In this document: piece by piece, positions 26,897 to 35,887 of the stretch
How the letters are laid out: every line of letters starts with the position of its first letter
Position numbering within the stretch: the first letter of the stretch is position 1
From: Streptomyces sp. TLI_235
Lineage (GTDB): Bacteria > Actinomycetota > Actinomycetes > Streptomycetales > Streptomycetaceae
DNA: 64,000 bases
NCBI GenBank assembly: GCA_002300355.1
Contig: NSGV01000001.1
Location: 2,542,001-2,606,000 of the forward strand
Reading direction: 5' to 3'
Position numbers and translations under genes: made by a program
The notes under the pieces: model-generated
Database searches by the model: none
Seen by the model: only the letters and a program-made list of their open reading frames with translations
What the model was told of the DNA's origin: nothing

Positions 26897-28552
26897 ATGC
26901 TCCCCACCGTCGCCCGGGTACTGGACCTGGACGTGATGCGGCGCGGACTGCCCCAGGTGGTGGCCGGCGCGGACCACCTGGAACGACCGGTCCGCTGGGT
27001 CCACGTGAGCGAGCTGCCCGACGTCGCCGGCGTCCTGCAGGGCGGCGAGCTGGTGCTCACCACCGGCATCGCCCTGCCGGAGCAGCGCGAGGGCCTGGCC
27101 CGCTACGTCCACGAGCTCGCCGACGTCGGCGTCGCCGGGCTGGTCGTGGAGTTCGGCCGCCGCTACTTCGACTCGCTGCCGCGGGCCCTGGTGAACGCCG
27201 CCGAGCAGCGCGGCCTGCCGCTGGTCGCGCTCCGCCGCGAGCTGCGCTTCGTCGCCGTCACCGAGGCGGTGCACGCCCTGGTGGTCAACGCGCAGCTGGA
27301 GCAGCTGCGCACCTCCGAGGCGGTGCACCAGGTCTTCAACGAGCTGGCGGTGGAGGGCGCCGAGCCCGGCGAGGTGGTCCGGCAGGTGGCCCAGCTGGCC
27401 GGTGCGCCGGTGGTGCTGGAGAACCTGGCCCACCAGGTGCTGGCGCACGAGAGCGCCGGGCGGCCGGAGGCGGAGCTGCTGGAGGACTGGGAGGCGCGCT
27501 CGCGCGGGGTCCGCCCGCCGGGCCGGACCGGGTACGACGCGCGCAGCGGCTGGCTGGTGACGACGGTCGGGGCGCGCGGCCAGGACTGGGGCCGGCTGGT
27601 CCTGATCGGCGAGCCGGGCCCGCTGCCGGAGGACACCCCGCACCCGCACGCGATGATGCTGGAGCGCGGCGCGGCGACGCTGGCGCTGAACCGGCTGGTG
27701 GTGCGCGACCGGGAGAGCCTGGAGCGGCAGACCCACCGCACGCTGCTGTCCGGCGTCCTCACCCACGCGCTGACGGTCAGTGAGGTCGCCCTGCGGGCGC
27801 AGGCGCTGGGTGTGCCGCTGGAGGGCCGGCGGCTGGTGGGCGTGGTGCTGCGGCAGCGCCGCGGGCCGGTGCCGGCCGCGTTGGAGGCGCAGGCGCGGCT
27901 GCGGGACTTCACCGAGCTGGCGGCGACGGCGATCCGTACCTGCCGGCTGTCGGCGCTGGTCGGCGCGCTGGACGACGAGGGTGTCGGGATGCTGATCGCG
28001 CTCGGCTCGCAGCAGGACGAGCACGCGGCGCTGGAGGCGTTCGCGGCGGCGCTGCGCAAGCTGGTGGCGGACGGTGCCCGGGACGCGTCGGCGCCGCCGC
28101 CGGAGCCCGTGGTGGCGGTGGGCTCCTCGGTGGGCTCGGTGCGCGACGCGCGCCGCACCCTGCTGGAGGCGACCCAGGTCGCTGACGCGGCGCTGCACGA
28201 CGCGCCGGGCGGCCGGGCGGCCGCGTACTACCGGCTGCCGGACGTGCGGCTGCGCGGTCTGCTGCACCTGCTGCGCGACGACGAGCGGCTGCAGACCTAC
28301 GTGGAGCGGGAGCTGGGCCCGCTGCTGGCGTACGACGCCGAGCACGGCGGCCAGTTGGTGCGGATGCTGCGGATCTACCTGGAGCAGGGCCGCAACAAGT
28401 CGGCGGCGGCGGACGCGGCGCACCTGTCCCGGCCGTCGTTCTACGACCGGCTGCACAAGGTGGAGCGGATCCTCGGGGTGGACCTGGACCAGGTGGAGTC
28501 CTGCCTGTCGCTGCACGTGGCGCTGCTGGCGCTGGACGCGGTGCGCCGCTGA
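26897..28552 (+). CDS. PucR-family transcriptional regulator
   Basis: 551 residues. The N-terminal PucR domain covers about residues 1-150 (HVSELPDVAGVLQGGELVLTT, then GVAGLVVEFGRRYFDSLP). A central GGDEF-like/CdaR-type segment runs to about 480. A C-terminal PucR-type helix-turn-helix (NKSAAADAAHLSRPSFYDRL) recognises DNA. Such regulators sense purine- or amine-derived signals; a PucR-type protein (EpuRI) is reported to control polyamine use in S. coelicolor, and the divergent position here suggests the same job. The start is ATG 26897 with GGAGG seven bases upstream. Followed by a bidirectional hairpin. Confidence 0.88.
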   Translation: MLPTVARVLDLDVMRRGLPQVVAGADHLERPVRWVHVSELPDVAGVLQGGELVLTTGIALPEQREGLARYVHELADVGVAGLVVEFGRRYFDSLPRALVNAAEQRGLPLVALRRELRFVAVTEAVHALVVNAQLEQLRTSEAVHQVFNELAVEGAEPGEVVRQVAQLAGAPVVLENLAHQVLAHESAGRPEAELLEDWEARSRGVRPPGRTGYDARSGWLVTTVGARGQDWGRLVLIGEPGPLPEDTPHPHAMMLERGAATLALNRLVVRDRESLERQTHRTLLSGVLTHALTVSEVALRAQALGVPLEGRRLVGVVLRQRRGPVPAALEAQARLRDFTELAATAIRTCRLSALVGALDDEGVGMLIALGSQQDEHAALEAFAAALRKLVADGARDASAPPPEPVVAVGSSVGSVRDARRTLLEATQVADAALHDAPGGRAAAYYRLPDVRLRGLLHLLRDDERLQTYVERELGPLLAYDAEHGGQLVRMLRIYLEQGRNKSAAADAAHLSRPSFYDRLHKVERILGVDLDQVESCLSLHVALLALDAVRR

Positions 28553-28568
28553 GCCCGCGCGGTGCCGG

Positions 28569-28601
28569 AGCGGCCCCGGGGCGGTGTGCCCCGGGGCCGC
28601 T
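28569..28601. terminator. bidirectional terminator between pucR and aminotransferase
   Basis: Perfect 14-bp stem (28569-28582 with 28588-28601), 5-nt loop, centred between two convergent genes. Confidence 0.85.
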
Positions 28602-28613
28602 GCCGTCGGTGCG

Positions 28614-29972
28614 TCAGACCGTGTGCGCGTCGGTGAGGGTGAGGACCTCGTCGAGGATCGCGAGGCCGGTCTTGGCCTCCTCCGCGCTGACGGTGCACGG
28701 CGGCACCACGTGGAAGCGGTTCATGTTGACGAAGGGCCACAGGCCGCGCTGCTTGCAGGCGGCGGCCAGCTCGGCCATCGGCGCGTTGGCGGGGCCGGCG
28801 GCGTTGTAGGGCACCAGCGGTTCGCGGGTCTCGCGGTTCTTCACCAGGTCGAGGGCCCAGAAGACGCCGAGGCCGCGGACCTCGCCGACCGAGGGGTGGC
28901 GCTCGGCCAGCTCGCGCAGGCCGGGGCCGATCACCGTCTCGCCGATGTGCTTGGCGTTCTCGATGATGCCCTCGTCCGCCATCGCGTTGATGGTGGCGAT
29001 GGCGGAGGCGCAGGCCAGCGGGTGGCCGGAGTAGGTGAGGCCGCCGGGGAAGGGCCGCTCGTCGAAGGTGGCGGCGATCTCCGGGTTGATGGCGACGCCG
29101 CCGAGCGGGACGTAGCCGGAGTTGACGCCCTTGGCGAAGGTCAGCAGGTCGGGGGTGATGCCCCAGTTGTCGGCGGCGAACCACTCGCCGGTGCGGCCGA
29201 AGCCTGCCATCACCTCGTCGAGGATGAAGACGATGCCGTAGCGGTCGCAGATCTCGCGGACGCCCTGCAGGTAGCCGGGCGGCGGGATCAGGATGCCGGC
29301 GGTGCCGACGACCGTCTCCAGGATGATCGCGGCGACGGTGGCCGGGCCTTCGAAGGCGATGGTCTGTTCCAGGTGGGCGAGCGCGCGCTCGCACTCCTGC
29401 GTCTCGTTCTCGGCGTGGAAGACCGAGCGGTAGGCGTAGGGGCCCCAGAAGTGGACGATGCCGGAGACGCCGGTCTCGTTGGCCCAGCGGCGGGGGTCGC
29501 CGGTCAGCGCGATGGCGTTGGCGGTGGCGCCGTGGTACGAGCGGTAGGTGGAGAGCACCTTCTGCCGGCCGGTGTGCAGGCGGGCCATCCGGATGGCGTT
29601 CTCGTTGGCCTCGGCGCCGCCGTTGGTGAAGAAGATCTTGTTCAGCTCGCCGGGGGTGCGCTCGGCGATCAGCCGGGCGGCCTCGCTGCGGGGCTCGACG
29701 GCGAAGCCGGGCGCGATGGTGCAGAGCCTGGCCGCCTGCTCCTGGATCGCGGCGACGACCTTCGGGTGCTGGTGGCCGATGTTGGTGTTCACCAGCTGGG
29801 ACGAGAAGTCGAGGTAGCGGTTGCCCTCGTAGTCCCAGAAGTACGAACCCTCGGCGCCGGCCACCGCGAGGGGGTCGATCAGCGCCTGGGCGGACCACGA
29901 GTGGAAGACGTGCGCGCGGTCGGCGGCCTTGACGGACCGCCCTGCGGCTGAGTCAGCGGTGGGGATGCTCAT
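28614..29972 (-). CDS. class III PLP-dependent aminotransferase (polyamine/GABA type)
   Basis: 452-residue fold-type I aminotransferase. Seen: the cofactor phosphate region FTNGGAEANENAIRMAR, aromatic/His pair in STYRSYHGATANA, Asp of ILDEVMAGFGRTGEWF contacting the pyridine N, and Schiff-base Lys281 in TFAKGVNSGY. Class III members act on omega-amino groups such as putrescine, GABA, beta-alanine or taurine, with pyruvate or 2-oxoglutarate as acceptor. Location beside the polyamine operon and two aminobutyraldehyde dehydrogenases favours an amine or GABA substrate. The start is ATG 29972. The upstream neighbour on this strand is the second aldehyde dehydrogenase, separated by a strong terminator, so it needs its own promoter. 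Confidence 0.87.
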   Translation of the reverse strand: MSIPTADSAAGRSVKAADRAHVFHSWSAQALIDPLAVAGAEGSYFWDYEGNRYLDFSSQLVNTNIGHQHPKVVAAIQEQAARLCTIAPGFAVEPRSEAARLIAERTPGELNKIFFTNGGAEANENAIRMARLHTGRQKVLSTYRSYHGATANAIALTGDPRRWANETGVSGIVHFWGPYAYRSVFHAENETQECERALAHLEQTIAFEGPATVAAIILETVVGTAGILIPPPGYLQGVREICDRYGIVFILDEVMAGFGRTGEWFAADNWGITPDLLTFAKGVNSGYVPLGGVAINPEIAATFDERPFPGGLTYSGHPLACASAIATINAMADEGIIENAKHIGETVIGPGLRELAERHPSVGEVRGLGVFWALDLVKNRETREPLVPYNAAGPANAPMAELAAACKQRGLWPFVNMNRFHVVPPCTVSAEEAKTGLAILDEVLTLTDAHTV

Positions 29973-30057
29973 GCGGCCAGCCTAGGGAGCGGCGGGCCCG
30001 CGAGGCAGTTGCACCATGTCACCCGATCCGCGCGTCGCCGTGACAGGGTGGCAAAGC

Positions 30058-30108
30058 GCCGGGGGCGCGGGCGGCGGCGCTGTGCGCACGGCCGCCCGCG
30101 CCCCCGGC
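30058..30108 (-). terminator. strong terminator behind the second aldehyde dehydrogenase
   Basis: 18-bp perfect stem (30058-30075 with 30091-30108), 15-nt loop, 14 bp past the stop codon at 30123. GC-rich, no T run. Confidence 0.85.
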
Positions 30109-30122
30109 GGGGTTCATCCGGT

Positions 30123-31568
30123 TCAGATCGCGGTCATGACGTGCTTGACGCGGGTGTAGTCCTCGAAGCCGTACGAGGACAGGTCCTTGCCGTAACCGGA
30201 CTTCTTGAAGCCGCCGTGCGGCATCTCGGCGACCAGCGGGATGTGGGTGTTGATCCAGACGCAGCCGAAGTCCAGGCGGCGGGACATCCGCATGGCGCGG
30301 GCGTGGTCCTTCGTCCAGACGGAGGAGGCGAGGGCGTACTCCACACCGTTGGCGTAGCCGACGGCCTGGTCCTCGTCGCTGAACTTCTGCACGGTGATGA
30401 CCGGGCCGAAGACCTCGTGCTGGATGATCTCGTCGTCCTGCAGCAGGCCGGAGACGACGGTCGGGGCGTAGAAGTAGCCCTTGTCGCCGACCCGGTGGCC
30501 GCCGGCCTCGACCTTGGCGTGCTTCGGCAGGCGCTCGATGAAGCCGGTGACCTGGGCGAGCTGGTTGGCGTTGTTCAGCGGGCCGTAGAGGACGTCCTCG
30601 TCGTCGACGCCGCCGGTCTTGGTGTCGGCGGCGGCCTTGGCGAGCGCCTCGACGAAGGCGTCGTGGATCGACTCGTGCACCAGGACGCGGGTGGCGGCGG
30701 TGCAGTCCTGGCCGGCGTTGAAGAAGCCGGCGACGGAGATGCCCTCCACGGCCTCGGCGATGTCGGCGTCCTCGAAGACCACGACCGGGGCCTTGCCGCC
30801 GAGCTCCAGGTGGACGCGCTTGACGTCCTTGGAGGCGGACTCGGCGACCTGGATGCCGGCGCGGACGGAGCCGGTGATGGAGGCCATCGCCGGGGTCGGG
30901 TGCTCGACCATGAGCTTGCCGGTCTCGCGGTCGCCGCAGATGACGTTGAAGACGCCGGCCGGCAGCTCCAGGTCCTTGAGGATGCCGCCGATGATCTCGG
31001 CGAGCAGCACGGTGGAGGCCGGGGTGGTGTCGGACGGCTTGAGGACGACGGTGTTGCCGGCGGCGATGGCCGGGGCGAACTTCCAGACCGCCATCATCAT
31101 CGGGTAGTTCCACGGCGCGACCTGGGCACAGACGCCGACCGGCTCGCGGCGGACGATCGAGGTCATGCCGTCCATGTACTCGCCCGCGGCCTTGCCCTCC
31201 AGGAGGCGGGCGGCGCCGGCGAAGAAGCGGATCTGGTCGACCATCGGGCCGATCTCCTCGGAGAGGGTCAGCCCGCGCGGCTTGCCGGTGTTGCGGACCT
31301 CGGCGTCGACGATCTCCTCGGCCCGGGCCTCGACCGCATCCGCGATCTTCAGCAGGAGCTTCTGGCGGGTGGACGGCGTGGCGTCGCGCCATACCGGGAA
31401 CGCCTCGGCGGCGGCGGCCATCGCAGCGTCGACGTCGGTGGCGCCGGAGAGCGGGGAGGTCGCGTACACCTCGCCGGTCGTCGGGTCGATCACGTCCAGC
31501 GTGCGGCCGCCCGCCGCATCGACGAACTCGCCGTTGATGTAGTTGCGCAGCGTACGAAGGTCGCTCAC
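30123..31568 (-). CDS. gamma-aminobutyraldehyde dehydrogenase
   Basis: 481 residues. APWNYPMMMAVWKFAPA, general base in LELGGKAP, catalytic Cys289 in NAGQDCTAATR and the C-terminal HIPLVAEMPHGGFKKSGYGK place it in the aminobutyraldehyde dehydrogenase (PatD/YdcW-like) family. It should oxidise 4-aminobutanal from putrescine to GABA with NAD+. It is a close relative of the operon-leading enzyme at 24949, so the block holds two. The start is GTG 31568 after GAGGAGAGACCC; the open frame to 31769 looks like leader. It is divergent from the Lrp regulator and putrescine-type aminotransferase, which could generate its substrate. Confidence 0.9.
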   Translation of the reverse strand: MSDLRTLRNYINGEFVDAAGGRTLDVIDPTTGEVYATSPLSGATDVDAAMAAAAEAFPVWRDATPSTRQKLLLKIADAVEARAEEIVDAEVRNTGKPRGLTLSEEIGPMVDQIRFFAGAARLLEGKAAGEYMDGMTSIVRREPVGVCAQVAPWNYPMMMAVWKFAPAIAAGNTVVLKPSDTTPASTVLLAEIIGGILKDLELPAGVFNVICGDRETGKLMVEHPTPAMASITGSVRAGIQVAESASKDVKRVHLELGGKAPVVVFEDADIAEAVEGISVAGFFNAGQDCTAATRVLVHESIHDAFVEALAKAAADTKTGGVDDEDVLYGPLNNANQLAQVTGFIERLPKHAKVEAGGHRVGDKGYFYAPTVVSGLLQDDEIIQHEVFGPVITVQKFSDEDQAVGYANGVEYALASSVWTKDHARAMRMSRRLDFGCVWINTHIPLVAEMPHGGFKKSGYGKDLSSYGFEDYTRVKHVMTAI

Positions 31569-31835
31569 GGGTCTCTCCTCGGTCTGGGCCTGCGGCGTTG
31601 CAGAATCCGGCGCCAGGGTACCTCCGGCGCACGGCTGGCCGGGTCGGACCGGCCGCGGTCCACTGGGGGTGTGTGCACGCCTTCGCGTGCACATGAGCCA
31701 GGCTACCCAAAGACCGACGGTATCGACAGGCTTCCCGCCCGGACGCGACGCAATCCGCATGCAATTCAAGAAACCGCGACGAAATCAGCAACGAAGCGGC
31801 TTGCGCGACGCTCGGCGATCGTGCACAGTGGCGAC
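31569..31835. promoter_or_regulatory. divergent control region of aldehyde dehydrogenase and lrp
   Basis: 267 bp between divergent starts. At 31767-31800 the plus strand reads CGACGAAATCAGCAACGAAG followed by CGGCTTGCGCGACG. The CGAAATC core also occurs on the minus strand of the 26721 repeat (AGCGAAATCC), so both regions may share a regulator, most simply the adjacent Lrp/AsnC protein. Confidence 0.4.
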
Positions 31836-32309
31836 GTGGCCAACCGCGACCGGAACGCCAGCGTTCCCCTCGACGCCGCCTCCAAGGCGATCATCGAACA
31901 GCTTCAGGAGGACGGGCGCCGCCCGTACGCCGCCATCGGCAAGGCCGTCGGCCTGTCGGAGGCCGCCGTACGGCAACGCGTCCAGAAGCTGCTCGACCAG
32001 GGCGTGATGCAGATCGTCGCCGTCACCGACCCCCTCACCGTCGGGTTCACCCGCCAGGCGATGGTGGGGATCCGGGTGGAGGGCGACATCGAACCGGTCG
32101 CCGACGCGCTGGCCGCGCTCGACGAGGTCGACTACGTCGTCTGCACCGCAGGCTCGTTCGACCTGCTGGCCGAGCTGGTGTGCGAGGACGACGAGCACCT
32201 GCTCGAAATGATCAACAAGCGCATCCGCGCGCTTCCCGGCGTGCGGAGCACCGAGAGCTTCGTTTATCTGAAGCTCCGGAAACAGACCTACACCTGGGGC
32301 ACCAGATGA
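31836..32309 (+). CDS. Lrp/AsnC-family transcriptional regulator
   Basis: 157 residues. An N-terminal winged helix-turn-helix (YAAIGKAVGLSEAAVRQRVQ, residues about 30-50) is joined to the RAM ligand-binding domain (MVGIRVEGDIEPVADALAAL to PGVRSTESFVYLKL). Members bind amino acids or amines and form octamers. It overlaps the following aminotransferase gene by ATGA, so it is co-translated and probably controls it and the divergent aldehyde dehydrogenase. The start is GTG 31836; GTG 31821 is an alternative. No ribosome site is seen, so a leaderless message is possible. Confidence 0.87.
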   Translation: MANRDRNASVPLDAASKAIIEQLQEDGRRPYAAIGKAVGLSEAAVRQRVQKLLDQGVMQIVAVTDPLTVGFTRQAMVGIRVEGDIEPVADALAALDEVDYVVCTAGSFDLLAELVCEDDEHLLEMINKRIRALPGVRSTESFVYLKLRKQTYTWGTR

Positions 32310-33700
32310 CAGCCGACCCGGCGCAGAAGGACCTTTCCAAGACCGCCTACGACCACCTGTGGATGCACTTCACCCGCATGTCGTCGTACGAGAACTCCCC
32401 CGTCCCCACCATCGTGCGCGGTGAGGGCACCTACGTCTGGGACGACAAGGGCCGCAAGTACCTCGACGGCCTCGCCGGCCTGTTCGTGGTCCAGGCCGGT
32501 CACGGCCGCGAGGAGCTCGCCGAGGCGGCTGCCAGGCAGGCCAAGGAGCTCGCCTTCTTCCCGGTCTGGAGCTACGCCCACCCCAAGGCGGTCGAGCTCG
32601 CCGAGCGCCTGGCGAACTACGCCCCGGGCGACCTGAACAAGGTCTTCTTCTCGACCGGCGGCGGCGAGGCGGTCGAGACCGCCTGGAAGCTCGCCAAGCA
32701 GTACTTCAAGCTGACCGGCAAGCCGACCAAGTACAAGGTCATCTCCCGGGCCGTCGCATACCACGGCACCCCCCAGGGCGCCCTGTCGATCACCGGCCTG
32801 CCGGGCCTGAAGGCCCCGTTCGAGCCGCTGGTCCCGGGCACCCACAAGGCGCCGAACACCAACATCTACCGCGCCCCCGAGTACCTGCAGGGCCCGGACG
32901 GCACCGTGGACCCGGAGGCCTACGGCCGCTGGTGCGCCGACCAGGTCGAGCAGGCCATCCTCTTCGAGGGCCCGGAAACCGTCGCCGCCGTCTTCGTCGA
33001 GCCGGTGCAGAACGCCGGCGGCTGCTTCCCGCCGCCGCCCGGGTACTTCCAGCGCCTGCGCGAGATCTGCGACCGCCACGACGTCCTGCTGGTCTCGGAC
33101 GAGGTCATCTGCGCCTTCGGCCGCCTCGGCACCATGTTCGGCGCCGACAAGTTCGGCTACCAGCCCGACATGATCACCTGCGCCAAGGGCATGACCTCGG
33201 GCTACTCCCCGATCGGCGCCACGATCATCTCGGACCGCATCGCCGAGCCGTTCTACAAGGGCGACAACACCTTCCTGCACGGCTACACCTTCGGCGGCCA
33301 CCCGGTGTCCTCCGCGGTGGCGCTGGCCAACCTCGACATCTTCGAGCGCGAGGGCCTCAACCAGCACGTACTCGACAACGAGGCGAACTTCCTCGGCACC
33401 CTGAACAAGCTGCGCGACCTGCCGATCGTCGGCGACGTCCGCGGCAACGGCTTCTTCTACGGCATCGAGCTCGTGAAGGACAAGGCCACCAAGGAGTCGT
33501 TCAACGACGACGAGGTGGAGCGCGTCCTCTACGGCTTCCTGTCGAAGGCGCTGTTCGACAACGGCCTGTACTGCCGCGCCGACGACCGTGGCGACCCGGT
33601 CGTCCAGCTGGCCCCGCCGCTGATCTCCGACCAGTCGACCTTCGACGAGATCGAGCAGATCCTGCGGGTCAGCCTCACCGACGCGTGGGCGAAGATCTGA
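32306..33700 (+). CDS. class III aminotransferase, putrescine/omega-amine:pyruvate type
   Basis: 464 residues. The N-terminal region (LWMHFTRMSSYENSPVPTIV, then YLDGLAGLFVVQAGHGREEL) matches the omega-amine:pyruvate/SpuC-like subgroup. Cofactor sites: FFSTGGGEAVETAWKLAKQY, SRAVAYHGTPQGALS, SDEVICAFGRLG and Schiff-base Lys294 in TCAKGMTSGYSP. It would transfer the terminal amino group of putrescine or a related amine to pyruvate, giving 4-aminobutanal for the dehydrogenase encoded divergently. ATG 32306 overlaps the regulator stop. A strong hairpin follows. Confidence 0.88.
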   Translation: MTADPAQKDLSKTAYDHLWMHFTRMSSYENSPVPTIVRGEGTYVWDDKGRKYLDGLAGLFVVQAGHGREELAEAAARQAKELAFFPVWSYAHPKAVELAERLANYAPGDLNKVFFSTGGGEAVETAWKLAKQYFKLTGKPTKYKVISRAVAYHGTPQGALSITGLPGLKAPFEPLVPGTHKAPNTNIYRAPEYLQGPDGTVDPEAYGRWCADQVEQAILFEGPETVAAVFVEPVQNAGGCFPPPPGYFQRLREICDRHDVLLVSDEVICAFGRLGTMFGADKFGYQPDMITCAKGMTSGYSPIGATIISDRIAEPFYKGDNTFLHGYTFGGHPVSSAVALANLDIFEREGLNQHVLDNEANFLGTLNKLRDLPIVGDVRGNGFFYGIELVKDKATKESFNDDEVERVLYGFLSKALFDNGLYCRADDRGDPVVQLAPPLISDQSTFDEIEQILRVSLTDAWAKI

Positions 33701-33722
33701 CCTTCCCTCCCACCCTCCGCCC

Positions 33723-33753
33723 AGGGCGGCCCCGGTCTCCGGGGCCGCCCTGC
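33723..33753 (+). terminator. terminator behind lrp-aminotransferase operon
   Basis: Perfect 14-bp stem (33723-33736 with 33740-33753) and a 3-nt loop, 22 bp past the stop. Confidence 0.85.
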
Positions 33754-33899
33754 GGCGTTCGACAAACCTCCGGCCGATCCGACCGCCGGATTCACGGCGA
33801 TTTGCCCGGGGATGGGCCAGTGTGCCGCAACCGCGCCGCGACCTGTTCGTTCTAATCTGACGACTGTCATATCCCGCCAAGGCACCAGGATGGATCTCC

Positions 33900-34655
33900 A
33901 TGTCAGCGGCCCCGCCCGACAACGACGTGTTGTGGGCCCGAGGGATCGTCAAGTCCCACCACGGCACACCGGCCCTGCGCGGGGTCTCGCTCGCCGTCCG
34001 GGAGGGCGAGGTGCTCGCCGTCACCGGGCCCCGCGGCTCCGGCAAGAGCACCCTGCTCGGCTGCCTCTCCGCCCAGCTGCCCGTGGACGAGGGCGAGGTC
34101 TGGTTCCACAGCTCCCCCGTGCACACCCTCGGCCGCGCCGGCCGTGAGAAGCTCCGCCGCCGGCGCTTCGGCTGGGTCGGATCCGAGCCCCACCTGGTGC
34201 CGGAACTGACGGCCCGCGAGAACACGGCCCTGCCGCTGCTGCTCGCCGGCGCCGGCCACCGCGCCGCGTACACCGCCGCCGCCGAGTGGCTCGAACGCCT
34301 CGACGTCGCCGACTGCGCGGCCCGCCGCCCGGCCGAGCTGACCCAGGCTCAGCGCCAGCGGATCGCCGTCGCCCGGGCCCTCGCCCCGCTGCCCCCCGTG
34401 GTCTTCGCCGACGACCCGGGCGCCCCCCTGCACCGCGAGGAGCAGGACCAGGTACTGCGGATACTCGCCAGCGCGGCCCGCTCGCACGGCCTGACCCTGA
34501 TCCTGGCCACCCACGACCCGGAGCCGGCCGGCCAGGCCGACCGCACCCTCGTCCTGGTCGACGGCCGGATCACCACCGGGTCCACGGCCTCCGCCGCCTC
34601 GACCGCCACCGGCTCCACCGCCAGCGGTTCGACCGCCGTCACGGCTTCGCGCTGA
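33900..34655 (+). CDS. ABC transporter ATPase, MacB/LolD-like
   Basis: 251 residues. Walker A GPRGSGKST (about 43-51), a Q-loop region WVGSEPHLVPELTARENTALP, and Walker B VVFADDPGAP in place of the usual LDEP. The signature is weak: AELTQAQRQRIAVARAL instead of LSGGQ, where TQAQRQR replaces SGGQQQR. The C-terminal 25 residues are Ser/Thr/Ala-rich repeats. The catalytic Glu after Walker B is replaced by Asp-Pro, so ATP hydrolysis may be slow. Paired with the permease 16 bp downstream; export or envelope function is likely, substrate unknown. ATG 33900 has a weak AGGA site. Confidence 0.78.
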   Translation: MSAAPPDNDVLWARGIVKSHHGTPALRGVSLAVREGEVLAVTGPRGSGKSTLLGCLSAQLPVDEGEVWFHSSPVHTLGRAGREKLRRRRFGWVGSEPHLVPELTARENTALPLLLAGAGHRAAYTAAAEWLERLDVADCAARRPAELTQAQRQRIAVARALAPLPPVVFADDPGAPLHREEQDQVLRILASAARSHGLTLILATHDPEPAGQADRTLVLVDGRITTGSTASAASTATGSTASGSTAVTASR

Positions 34656-34671
34656 GAGCCGAGAGGACGAC

Positions 34672-35808
34672 GTGTTCCCACTCCGACTGGTCAGGGGCTA
34701 CCGGGCGCTCGACCTGGGCCGCTGGCTGATCACCGCGACCGCCGCCGCCACCGCGGCCGCCTTCCTGCTCCGCTCGCTCGGCCGTGCCCTCGGCGAACCC
34801 TCCGCCACCTCGGTGCCCCGGCTGCTGTGGTGCCTGCCCACCCTCGCCGCGGTCGGCTGGCTCTCCGCCGCCGCGGCCCGCGCGGTGCCCGTCCAGCACC
34901 CCGAGCGGATCGCCGGCCTCGCCGCGGCCGGCCTCGGCCCGGTCCGCATCCGACTGCTGATCGCCGTCGAGACCGCCCTCGCCGCCGCCCTCGGCAGCGC
35001 ACTGGCGCTGCTGTCCTTCCTCGTCCTGCGCAACGACATCGCCGGGCCCGGGCTCGCCGCCGACGTCGGCCTGGGCAGCACACTGCCGGCCGCCGCGCCG
35101 ATCACCCTGCTCGTCCTCGTCCCGCTCACCGCCGGCTGCGCGGCCGCCGCCGCCGTCCCGCTGACCGACGCCCTGCCCGGCCGCATGGCCGAGCCCCGCG
35201 GCACCGGCTTCCACCCCGCGCGGATCGCCGTGCCCACCGGGCTCACCGTCGTCGGCATGGCCCTGGAGCTGTACGGCCTGCGGCCCGGCGCCGAGCAGGA
35301 CGGCCGCCCGGTCGACCTGCCCGCGCACCTCGGTTCGGTCGGCACCGCCGCCCTCACCGGCTGGGCGTTCACCGCCCTCGGCCTCGCCCTGCTCACCGCG
35401 CCGCTGCTCGCGTTCGCCGGACGGGCGCTGGCCCTGCGCCGGCCCGGCCCGGTGCGCCTGCTCGCCGCCCGGTCGCTCACCGCCGAGGCCCGGCCGCTCG
35501 CCGGACCGCTCGCCGTACTGGCCCTCGGCACCGCCGTCCTCGTCGCCGCCCTCGGCTACGGGGACGATCCCGACCTGCCGGTCCGGGCGGCCGTGGTGCT
35601 GCTCGCCGGCTGCGCGGTCGGCGCGGTGGTCGCCCGGGCACTGGAGATCCGCGCGGCCCGGCGCGAGGTGACGGCGGCGCTCGTCCGGCTCGGCGCCGAC
35701 GCGCGGACCCTGCGCCGGGCGGTCGCCGTCCGCGCGGCCGCCGCGGCAGCCGTCCTGCTCCTCACCGGCGGCCTGACCGCACTCTTCGCGGCGGCCTGCC
35801 TGGTCTGA
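34672..35808 (+). CDS. FtsX-like ABC permease subunit
   Basis: 378-residue, very Ala/Leu-rich membrane protein with about nine hydrophobic segments (near residues 22, 60, 105, 150, 195, 235, 290, 310 and 360). No large extracytoplasmic domain is visible, unlike MacB. The start is GTG 34672 with GAGAGGA upstream, 16 bp behind the ATPase gene, so the two form one operon. It ends 23 bp before a bidirectional hairpin. FtsX-type assignment rests on context and topology; residue-level similarity is weak. Confidence 0.65.
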   Translation: MFPLRLVRGYRALDLGRWLITATAAATAAAFLLRSLGRALGEPSATSVPRLLWCLPTLAAVGWLSAAAARAVPVQHPERIAGLAAAGLGPVRIRLLIAVETALAAALGSALALLSFLVLRNDIAGPGLAADVGLGSTLPAAAPITLLVLVPLTAGCAAAAAVPLTDALPGRMAEPRGTGFHPARIAVPTGLTVVGMALELYGLRPGAEQDGRPVDLPAHLGSVGTAALTGWAFTALGLALLTAPLLAFAGRALALRRPGPVRLLAARSLTAEARPLAGPLAVLALGTAVLVAALGYGDDPDLPVRAAVVLLAGCAVGAVVARALEIRAARREVTAALVRLGADARTLRRAVAVRAAAAAAVLLLTGGLTALFAAACLV

Positions 35809-35831
35809 GGCCGTCCCTCCTCGAACGCCGA

Positions 35832-35863
35832 AGCGGCGGGCACCCGCGTGGGTGCCCGCCGCT
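35832..35863. terminator. bidirectional terminator between ABC operon and rlmN
   Basis: Perfect 14-bp stem (35832-35845 with 35850-35863) with a 4-nt GCGT loop, midway between convergent genes. Confidence 0.9.
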
Positions 35864-35887
35864 CCTCGCCGTGCGCGTGCGGTGCCG

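Noticed and set aside
30009..32309. 766-residue plus-strand ORF
   Set aside because: Only its last 157 codons are the Lrp regulator; the rest is antisense to the aldehyde dehydrogenase.
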